Made by a program: the position numbers and the translations under genes. The notes beneath the pieces were generated by a model. It did not search any database. It worked only from the letters and a program-made list of their open reading frames with translations, and was not told the DNA's origin. A stretch of 19,682 bases of DNA from Bacillota bacterium (lineage in GTDB: Bacteria > Bacillota_A > Clostridia > Tissierellales > Peptoniphilaceae): the NCBI GenBank assembly GCA_023418535.1, contig JAEZZN010000089.1, positions 1 to 19,682 on the forward strand, read 5' to 3'. Below are positions 6,363-12,627 of the stretch, in pieces. Position 1 is the first letter of the stretch, and the number at the start of each line of letters is the position of its first letter.

Positions 6363-8337
6363 AATTTGCATTCGTTTCTTTATCATCATACAAAACAGTA
6401 AACTCACTATTTTTTGGAGCTTGAATTCTTATTTTAATAATTCCATCAGAATCAGCTTCTGATTTATTATGATTCTTGTTATATACAGTAACACCAGTAT
6501 TTTTATTAATTATTTTTACATTAAAAGATTCCTCAGAATTCTTTGGAATATTTAATTTGAAATCATAACTAATCGTTGGGTTATCTGAAGATTCTGGATT
6601 TTCTTCTTGCTCTGTTTCTTTTTCTGTTTCTTTTTCTGTTTCAATTCTTTTTACTTCCGGTCCAATACTTATAGTTATATCTATAGAAGACCCCTCACTA
6701 ACTACACTTCCGACTTCAAGTGATTGAGATATAATATCATTTTCTGGAACAGTATCGCTATGTTCTTTATTTATTGAACCAAGAATCAATCCTGAAGAAG
6801 AGATTGTTGATATTGCTACAGATTGACTCAAACCTTCTAAATTAGGAACTGTAACTTTATTATCTTGAGGTCCTAAACTTATTACTATATCAATTTTAGT
6901 ACCTGCAGGAACCATTTCGTTTGCTTCAGGTAATTGTCTTATAACCGTATTTTCAGGAGCATCATTCACTTCTTTAGTTTTAACTCCTATCTCAAATCCA
7001 TAATCACGAATAAGTTTTTCAACACTATCAAGTGTGAAACCTTTAATATTAGGAACTTTTATCAATTCTTTTCCTTTACTTACTGTTAATTCAACATTTT
7101 GACCCTTAGTAACAGAAGTATTTGGCTCAATTGATTGTTTTATTATATTTCCAGCTATTATTTCAGAATCATATATTCTTTCTTTTATAATTACATGTAA
7201 TCCCAAGTCTTCCAGTCTTTCTACTGCAGACTCTTCAGAGATATCTAATACACTTGGCATTCTAATCTCAGTTTCTGTTTGTTTAGAGTTAATAAAGCCA
7301 CTTATTAAAATATTAATAGTATATATAGCTCCAGAAAGTAAAAGTATCGTTAGTAGAATCAATAATGGTTTACTTATTTTTTCCTTTTCTTTTTCTTCTT
7401 CTTGTTTTACTTCTTCTTTAGTTGTATAGGTAACTTTAGTTTTTATCGTATGACCTTTTTCAATATCTGAATCTGTCTTATTTGGAATATATTGAATATT
7501 TAATTCATTTCCAGATATTAGTTTATTTATATCTATAAGCAAATTACTTGCTGTTTTATATCTATCTTCAGGATTTTTTTCAAGCAATTTATTTATTATT
7601 AAAGCTAAATTTTCATCAAAATCAGGTATTATATCTGTAACTAATGCTGGTTTTTCTTGAATATGTTTTACAGCAATACTAACAGGACTGTCCCCTCCAA
7701 ATGGTACCTTACCAGTAGCCATTTCATAAAGTACAACCCCTAAAGAATATAAATCAGATCTTGCATCTATACTTTGTCCTTTAGCTTGTTCTGGTGATAT
7801 ATAATGAACTGTACCTAAAATTGAAGAAGTATAAGTTATAGTCGCATCGCTAGCAACTCTTGCAATACCAAAATCTGTAACTTTAATCTTATCATCATTT
7901 GTTACAAGTATATTGGCAGGTTTTATATCTCTATGTACTAAACCATGTATATGAGCAGTTTGAAGCGCTTTTGCAATTTGTTGAGTATAATATATTATTT
8001 TTTTACTATCTAATGGAGCTTGTTCATTGATAATGTCTTTTAATGTTCTACCCTCAATTTTTTCCATAACAATATACTCAATCGTTTTGCCATTATATTC
8101 ATGTCTTCCCATATCATAAATTGATACTATATTGTCGTCAATGAGTGATGCTGAGGCAGATGCTTCATTTTTTAATCTATCAATAAATTCTTCGCCTTCA
8201 ACAAAAACATCTTTAAGTATTTTAATAGCAACTTTTCTTGAAAGCAAAGTATCATAAGCATCATACACTACTGCCATTCCACCCGTGCCTATAATTTCAT
8301 TAATTTTATATCTATTATTTAATAATTCACCATTCAT
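6355..8337 (-). CDS. prkC: PASTA-domain Ser/Thr protein kinase (PrkC/PknB)
   Basis: A 660-residue membrane kinase that senses muropeptides or cell-wall precursors and controls growth, division and dormancy. The cytoplasmic kinase domain (about 10-275) has the Gly loop GTGGMAVV (17-24), catalytic lysine K39, HRDIKPAN (135-142, D137) and DFG (155-157). Its activation loop is Thr/Ser-rich (166-172). A charged juxtamembrane stretch precedes one membrane helix (about 324-348). Three PASTA repeats follow outside (about 357-423, 425-491, 494-561), then a Glu/Thr-rich linker encoded by a 12-bp tandem repeat, then a C-terminal Ig-like beta domain (about 588-660), as in other Firmicute PrkC proteins. 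The ATG at 8337 is chosen because GAGGT lies 4 bp upstream; the longer frame begins with TTG. The gene is 7 bp after prpC, its partner phosphatase. Confidence 0.95.
   Translation of the reverse strand: MNGELLNNRYKINEIIGTGGMAVVYDAYDTLLSRKVAIKILKDVFVEGEEFIDRLKNEASASASLIDDNIVSIYDMGRHEYNGKTIEYIVMEKIEGRTLKDIINEQAPLDSKKIIYYTQQIAKALQTAHIHGLVHRDIKPANILVTNDDKIKVTDFGIARVASDATITYTSSILGTVHYISPEQAKGQSIDARSDLYSLGVVLYEMATGKVPFGGDSPVSIAVKHIQEKPALVTDIIPDFDENLALIINKLLEKNPEDRYKTASNLLIDINKLISGNELNIQYIPNKTDSDIEKGHTIKTKVTYTTKEEVKQEEEKEKEKISKPLLILLTILLLSGAIYTINILISGFINSKQTETEIRMPSVLDISEESAVERLEDLGLHVIIKERIYDSEIIAGNIIKQSIEPNTSVTKGQNVELTVSKGKELIKVPNIKGFTLDSVEKLIRDYGFEIGVKTKEVNDAPENTVIRQLPEANEMVPAGTKIDIVISLGPQDNKVTVPNLEGLSQSVAISTISSSGLILGSINKEHSDTVPENDIISQSLEVGSVVSEGSSIDITISIGPEVKRIETEKETEKETEQEENPESSDNPTISYDFKLNIPKNSEESFNVKIINKNTGVTVYNKNHNKSEADSDGIIKIRIQAPKNSEFTVLYDDKETNANYE
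6611..6642 (-). repeat. 12-bp tandem repeat within prkC
   Basis: The plus-strand unit TCTGTTTCTTTT occurs at 6611-6622 and 6623-6634, followed by an 8-bp partial copy at 6635-6642. On the coding strand it encodes alternating Glu-Lys and Glu-Thr (residues about 566-577) in the linker between the third PASTA repeat and the Ig-like domain. The 12-bp period preserves frame, so copy-number change would lengthen or shorten the linker by four residues. Confidence 0.85.
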
Positions 8338-8341
8338 AATG

Positions 8342-8346
8342 ACCTC
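8342..8346 (-). promoter_or_regulatory. Ribosome binding site deciding the prkC start
   Basis: GAGGT lies 4 bp before the ATG at 8337, and its first two bases are part of the TGA stop of prpC. This favours the ATG over the upstream in-frame TTG at 8352 and suggests the terminating prpC ribosome feeds prkC. Confidence 0.6.
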
Positions 8347-9061
8347 ATTCAATCTCTACCAAAGTAATGGTAATATTATCTTTACCACCTGTAGAATTCG
8401 CCATATATTGAAGTATTTCGCAACTCTCGTCAACTTCATACTCATTCTTCAATACATCCAATATATCACTATCATCTATCATATCTGTTAAACCATCTGA
8501 TGTTAAAAGTAAATAATCTTTTTTATTTAATTTCAACCTATCTATATCTATTTTATAATTAATAGATGTTCCCAAAGCACTTGTAATCCTATTTTTAGGA
8601 TAAAATTTAGATTCTTCTTCAGTTATTGCTCCTGAATCTAATAACTCTTGAACAAATGAATGGTCTTTAGTAATTTGTTTAAGCTCTTGATTATGATAAA
8701 GATATAATCTACTGTCTCCAACATTTGCATAATATAATGTATCATTGTGTATTAATGCCAAAATCAAGGTTGTCCCCATCCCAGTATAATTTTCATTATT
8801 TTGAGATTCCTCAAATATTTTATTATGTGCAACTTTTACAGAATGAGCTATGGTATCAAATATTTCATTTGGATTAAAATTTTTTATAATTTCATTACTT
8901 ACAATTTCCGATGCCATTTTGGACGCAATTTCTCCTGCACTATGTCCTCCCATTCCATCACAAATTATAAATAAATTAAAATTTTCACCTGAAAAGTTTA
9001 AATAACTGTCTTCGTTATTATCTCTAACTCTTCCTATATCAGTTGTTGTAAAATATCTCAT
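8345..9061 (-). CDS. prpC: PP2C-family protein phosphatase (PrpC/Stp1)
   Basis: A 238-residue metal-dependent Ser/Thr phosphatase that opposes PrkC. The PP2C motifs are in order: NEDS (16-19) with metal ligand D18, CDGMGGHSAGEIAS (34-47) with D35 and G36, GMGTTL, NVGDSRLYL, the SDGLTD metal motif and GGKDN near the C-terminus. There is no membrane segment, and length is typical of the soluble bacterial form. The ATG is preceded by AGGTT at short spacing. It sits 42 bp after rsmB, one of the largest gaps inside the block, which contains a possible promoter. The prkC start lies 7 bp downstream, the standard phosphatase-kinase pairing. Confidence 0.95.
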   Translation of the reverse strand: MRYFTTTDIGRVRDNNEDSYLNFSGENFNLFIICDGMGGHSAGEIASKMASEIVSNEIIKNFNPNEIFDTIAHSVKVAHNKIFEESQNNENYTGMGTTLILALIHNDTLYYANVGDSRLYLYHNQELKQITKDHSFVQELLDSGAITEEESKFYPKNRITSALGTSINYKIDIDRLKLNKKDYLLLTSDGLTDMIDDSDILDVLKNEYEVDESCEILQYMANSTGGKDNITITLVEIE

Positions 9062-9088
9062 AATAACCTACTTATGCAAATAATAGTA

Positions 9089-9097
9089 ATTATATCA
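9089..9097 (-). promoter_or_regulatory. Extended -10 promoter candidate for prpC-prkC
   Basis: The minus strand reads TGA TATAAT inside the 42-bp rsmB-prpC gap. A weak TTTATA (4 of 6 matches to the -35 consensus) is 17 bp upstream. Initiation near 9082 would leave a leader of about 20 nt. Such motifs arise by chance in AT-rich DNA, but its place in a real gap directly before the signalling pair supports it. Confidence 0.42.
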
Positions 9098-9103
9098 TAT
9101 TAA

Positions 9104-10417
9104 TCATTTTTTATAAATTTTACATATGAAAAACCCGTCATTTTTTGCACTTGGAAGTATTTCAATAAAATCTTTTTCATTAATCTTTACTATACTTAAA
9201 TCCTTATGGTTTTCTAAAAATCTATTAACCAGATCTATATTTTCTAAATCTCCTAATGTACATGTACTATAAACTAAATACCCACCACTTTTTAAATAAG
9301 CATAAGTATTCTCAAGAATCTCAAATTGTAAATGACTCAAACTCTCAATATCTTCAAATTGTCTTTCTATTTTTATCTCAGGTTTTCTTTTTATTACTCC
9401 AAGTCCAGAGCAAGGAGCATCCACTAGTATATAATCAAATCTATTTCTAAACTCTTCGATAAATTTACTAGCGTCATAATTAGTAATTTCAGGCATTTTA
9501 AAATTCATTCTTGTAAAATTTTCTTTAATTTTTTCTAATTTATTGAAAGATACATCATTAGAAACTAAATGTCCTGTATTGTTCATTATTTGCATTATAT
9601 GTGTACTTTTAGAACCTGGTGCTGCACATAAATCGAGTACTTCTGAATATTCACTAGGATTCAATATTTCACTTACCAGCGCTGATGATTGATCTTGTAT
9701 AGTGAAAAGACCTTTTTTAAATTCCTCTGTATCTGTTATATTTTCAGGATTTTCAACTATTAATGAATCTTTAGAAATACTTGATTCTTCAGTATTAAAC
9801 CCATATTTTTTTAATTCATTCGATAGTTTTGATTTTGTAGTTATATTTGTATTTACTCTAATATTCATATGAGGAGTATTATTGAAATCTTTCACTATCT
9901 CCACATAATTATCATAGTATTCTTTTAGATAAAGGATTAAACTTTTATTTACACTATATCTTATTGATAAGTATTCATCGATATCTTCAATATCTACTTC
10001 CATATATTTTTCTTTATCTCTTAAAAAACTTCTTAAATTTCCATTTACAAATCCTTTAAGTTTAAAATTAATTTTGTGTGTATTCTTTACAGCTTCATTT
10101 ATAACTGCATATTCTTTTGAATTAAGAAATATAAGCTCATAAATCGCTATTCTTAGTATATTTACTATATCTTTATCTAATTTTTTAAATGGGGTTTTTG
10201 ATAATTTTGAAATTATATAGTCTAAATATTTCTGATTTTCAACAACTCCATATACAATTTTTCTATATAAAGATTTATCTAACTCATCTACTTCATCTAT
10301 TGAGTCTTTAATTACATAATTACTATATTTATTATTATTTATAATTTCATCTATTGCCTTTATGGCAGCTCTTCTTGCTTTAATAATATCCTCCCAAATA
10401 TAAAAAGCAAATATCAT
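9104..10417 (-). CDS. rsmB: 16S rRNA m5C967 methyltransferase
   Basis: A SAM-dependent methyltransferase (Sun/RsmB, YloM in B. subtilis) acting on C967 of 16S rRNA. An N-terminal NusB-like helical domain (about 12-150) precedes the RNA methyltransferase domain. Key motifs are the SAM loop LDLCAAPGSKS, DAPCSGLG with the releasing cysteine, and YSTCTL with the nucleophilic cysteine. The 437-residue frame shown begins at the only canonical ATG, which has no ribosome binding site and lies in the loop of a stem-loop. A strong GGGAGGA (10389-10395) is followed 5 bp later by ATT (10382-10384), then KARRAAIKAIDEI, which fits the family N-terminus. The true protein may therefore start at an AUU codon there (about 426 residues). 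Function is secure; the start is not. Confidence 0.93.
   Translation of the reverse strand: MIFAFYIWEDIIKARRAAIKAIDEIINNNKYSNYVIKDSIDEVDELDKSLYRKIVYGVVENQKYLDYIISKLSKTPFKKLDKDIVNILRIAIYELIFLNSKEYAVINEAVKNTHKINFKLKGFVNGNLRSFLRDKEKYMEVDIEDIDEYLSIRYSVNKSLILYLKEYYDNYVEIVKDFNNTPHMNIRVNTNITTKSKLSNELKKYGFNTEESSISKDSLIVENPENITDTEEFKKGLFTIQDQSSALVSEILNPSEYSEVLDLCAAPGSKSTHIMQIMNNTGHLVSNDVSFNKLEKIKENFTRMNFKMPEITNYDASKFIEEFRNRFDYILVDAPCSGLGVIKRKPEIKIERQFEDIESLSHLQFEILENTYAYLKSGGYLVYSTCTLGDLENIDLVNRFLENHKDLSIVKINEKDFIEILPSAKNDGFFICKIYKK
10389..10395 (-). promoter_or_regulatory. Strong Shine-Dalgarno inside the annotated 5' end of rsmB
   Basis: GGGAGGA on the minus strand, the strongest ribosome binding site in the vicinity, has no ATG, GTG or TTG at proper distance in any frame. 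The in-frame codons after it are ATT, ATT, AAA. The second ATT sits 5 bp from GGAGG. This points to a non-canonical AUU start for rsmB. Confidence 0.6.
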
Positions 10418-10431
10418 TAAAGATATTTGCT
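10406..10431 (-). terminator. Stem-loop with T-run between yugP and rsmB (terminator or attenuator)
   Basis: A perfect 10-bp inverted repeat (10406-10415 against 10422-10431) has a 6-nt loop. On the minus strand the stem closes with GCT and runs into TTTTTATATTT, the layout of a Rho-independent terminator. The stem has only three G-C pairs, so it may be weak or conditional. It begins 13 bp after the yugP stop codon. Its loop holds the ATG of the rsmB open frame. Confidence 0.58.
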
Positions 10432-10444
10432 AAATTAGTAAATG

Positions 10445-11113
10445 CTATCTTCTGCTATTTCTCATACTTATAAATCTTAATAATTGTATTACTGAAGTAA
10501 GCATTGAAGCAATATAAGTCATTGCAGCTGCACCCAATACTTTTTTAGTCCCAGATTTTTCATCTACTGTGATTATATTATTTGCAACTAAAGTATCCAT
10601 CGCTCTTCTACTAGCATCTATCTCAACTGGCAATGTAACTATATGAAATAGCACTGATAATGAATATAGTATTATTCCTACATCAATTAATTCTACAAGT
10701 TCTAATAAAAATCCTATAAAAATAAGTACAAATGTAAATCTTGAAGTAAATCCAACTACTGGAGCTAAAGCGGATCTAAATCTTAGAAAAGCATATCCTT
10801 CATTATCTTGGATAGCATGTCCGACTTCATGAGCTGCAACGGATACTGCTGATACAGAATTTGAGTCATAGATCCCTTGTGAAAGTCTAATCACTTTTGA
10901 TCTTGGATCATAATGGTCTGTTAATACACCATTAATCGGTTGAACTGTTACGTCATAGATTCCATTTCTATCTAGTATAATTTTAGCAGCTTCTTCTCCA
11001 GTTAATCCTGATGATGCAGATACTTTTGAAAATTTCTCATAATTTCTTCTAACTTTAAAGCTTGCAAACATACTTATAAACATAGCAATTATTAGTAAAA
11101 TATAATAATCCAT
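10445..11113 (-). CDS. yugP: Membrane zinc metallopeptidase, YugP family
   Basis: A 222-residue integral membrane protein of the putative neutral zinc metallopeptidase family. An N-terminal membrane helix (about 3-19) is followed by a cytoplasmic or membrane-face domain with HEVGH (95-99), the gluzincin-type zinc site. Further hydrophobic segments lie at about 112-136 and 139-161. The conserved LPVEIDASRRA motif (161-171) supplies a likely third ligand (E164). Length is standard. AGGAGG precedes the ATG at 4 bp. It lies 15 bp after fmt. Substrate unknown; B. subtilis YugP is encoded elsewhere, so this position differs from the Bacillus block. Confidence 0.9.
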   Translation of the reverse strand: MDYYILLIIAMFISMFASFKVRRNYEKFSKVSASSGLTGEEAAKIILDRNGIYDVTVQPINGVLTDHYDPRSKVIRLSQGIYDSNSVSAVSVAAHEVGHAIQDNEGYAFLRFRSALAPVVGFTSRFTFVLIFIGFLLELVELIDVGIILYSLSVLFHIVTLPVEIDASRRAMDTLVANNIITVDEKSGTKKVLGAAAMTYIASMLTSVIQLLRFISMRNSRR

Positions 11114-11128
11114 AAATCCTCCTAATTC

Positions 11129-12061
11129 TTATGAAAGATACTCACCTTTCTCTATATCATTTCCAAGTAAAAATGATTTGACATCCATTCTCTTTTTACC
11201 TTCAAACTGTATTTCTTCTATCCTTATACATGCATCAGAGCAATTAACAAAAATTCCATCTTTATTTGCATCTATAATTTGTCCTATCTTATTATCAGTA
11301 TATTTTTCAATTATGGTAATTTTATGGATTTTTATTTTATTATTTTTATAGTATGAAAAAGTGCCTGGCCAATTTGAAAAAGCCATTATTTTAGCTTTTA
11401 TATCGCTTGCTTTTTCATTAAAATCTATATGTCCCATAGTTTTATCTATCTTTTTAGAATATGTAGCCTTTGTTTCATCTTGTTTAGTTCTATTTTTATA
11501 AAGATTATCATAGTCTAATATAGTATTTACTATTAATGGGCCAGATATTTCAGATAATTTATCATGTAGACTTTCAATGTCTGTGTCCTCATCTATGTCT
11601 ATTTTAACGATATCAAGAATATCACCTGTATCCATAGTTTTTTCTATGAGCATACTACATACTCCTGCTTGCTTATCTTTATTTAATATAGTCCATTGCA
11701 TAGGAGCTGCTCCCCTATATTTAGGAAGTATTGATGAATGTATATTAATAATTCTATCTTTGTATTTACTTAATAATTCATCTTTTATTAATTGACCATA
11801 TGCAATTACTACTATAAAATCTGGATTAATATTATTTATTAAATTAATTGATTCTTCTGAATTAACATTCGAAGGCTCATATGTTTTTATTCCTAATTCA
11901 ATAGCTTTAGACTTTACAGGAGTCGGTAAAATTTTATTTCTAGATCTTTTTTTATCTTGTCCCGTTATTACAAGTTCCACGCTAATTTCTTTATTTTCAT
12001 GTAGTGATATAAGAGGATTAACTGAAAATTCAGGAGTCCCCATAAATATAATTTTTTTCAT
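11129..12061 (-). CDS. fmt: Methionyl-tRNA formyltransferase
   Basis: A 310-residue enzyme that formylates initiator Met-tRNA using 10-formyltetrahydrofolate. The N-terminal hydrolase domain has FMGTPEFS (6-13), and the catalytic triad falls at the standard positions: N106 and H108 in INIHSS, D144 in MDTGDIL. RGAAP (116-120) matches the folate/tRNA loop. The C-terminal OB fold (about 205-310) binds tRNA. Two ATG codons lie six bases apart. GGAGG directly abuts the first, so the second (12061) with a 6-bp spacer is chosen. It follows def by 44 bp, and the pair handles addition and removal of the formyl group. Confidence 0.96.
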   Translation of the reverse strand: MKKIIFMGTPEFSVNPLISLHENKEISVELVITGQDKKRSRNKILPTPVKSKAIELGIKTYEPSNVNSEESINLINNINPDFIVVIAYGQLIKDELLSKYKDRIINIHSSILPKYRGAAPMQWTILNKDKQAGVCSMLIEKTMDTGDILDIVKIDIDEDTDIESLHDKLSEISGPLIVNTILDYDNLYKNRTKQDETKATYSKKIDKTMGHIDFNEKASDIKAKIMAFSNWPGTFSYYKNNKIKIHKITIIEKYTDNKIGQIIDANKDGIFVNCSDACIRIEEIQFEGKKRMDVKSFLLGNDIEKGEYLS

Positions 12062-12067
12062 ATTCAT

Positions 12068-12072
12068 CCTCC
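12068..12072 (-). promoter_or_regulatory. Ribosome binding site deciding the fmt start
   Basis: GGAGG has no spacer to the ATG at 12065-12067 but a 6-bp spacer to the ATG at 12059-12061. The second codon is therefore the functional start. Confidence 0.65.
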
Positions 12073-12105
12073 ACTATATTGCCATAGTTTTATATTTTTG
12101 CTTTA

Positions 12106-12627
12106 TTAATTATCTTTTTGAGATACTAATCGATCTTCTTTTCCTATTTTCTTTAGAATTTCTTCATAATTTTCATCTGTTACTTCATCTATCATTTTTG
12201 ATGTGATTAATACTCCATCTAAATGATCTCTCTCATGTTGGAAACATTTAGCAAGCATACCATCAGCTTCTATAATTTGTTCATTTCCTTCAATATCCAT
12301 ATATTTCATTTTAATTTTTTCAGCTCTTTTTACTGTACAATTAAAATTAGGAATTGATAAACAACCTTCTATATCTATATCTTCTCCCTCTGATTCAATT
12401 ATTTCTGGATTTATAATTTTATAAATATTTCCATCTCCTAAATCAGCCACAAATACTCTTCTAAGTACTCCTACTTGTGGTCCGGCAAGTCCTATACCAT
12501 CTTTTTGGTGCATAGTGTCTACCATATCATCTAAAAGTTGTAATAATCTATCGTCTATTTTTTTCACTTCTCTAGCTTTTTTCAATAGTATTGGATCATC
12601 TACTTTTCTAACTACTCTTAAAGCCAT
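12106..12627 (-). CDS. def: Peptide deformylase
   Basis: A 173-residue metalloenzyme that removes the N-formyl group from nascent proteins. The three family motifs are present: GIGLAGPQVG (44-53; the usual GLAAPQ here has Gly at the fifth position), EGCLS (87-91) with metal ligand C89, and QHERDHLDG (130-138) with H131, E132 and H135. Two adjacent ATG codons exist. AGGAGG (12632-12637) is 1 bp from the first and 4 bp from the second, so 12627 is chosen. The junction with priA is TGATG, indicating coupled translation. Confidence 0.96.
   Translation of the reverse strand: MALRVVRKVDDPILLKKAREVKKIDDRLLQLLDDMVDTMHQKDGIGLAGPQVGVLRRVFVADLGDGNIYKIINPEIIESEGEDIDIEGCLSIPNFNCTVKRAEKIKMKYMDIEGNEQIIEADGMLAKCFQHERDHLDGVLITSKMIDEVTDENYEEILKKIGKEDRLVSQKDN

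Noticed and set aside
12068..12105. Possible terminator or promoter in the def-fmt gap
   Set aside because: The AT-rich gap shows no inverted repeat with a T-run and no convincing -10/-35 beyond the fmt ribosome binding site.
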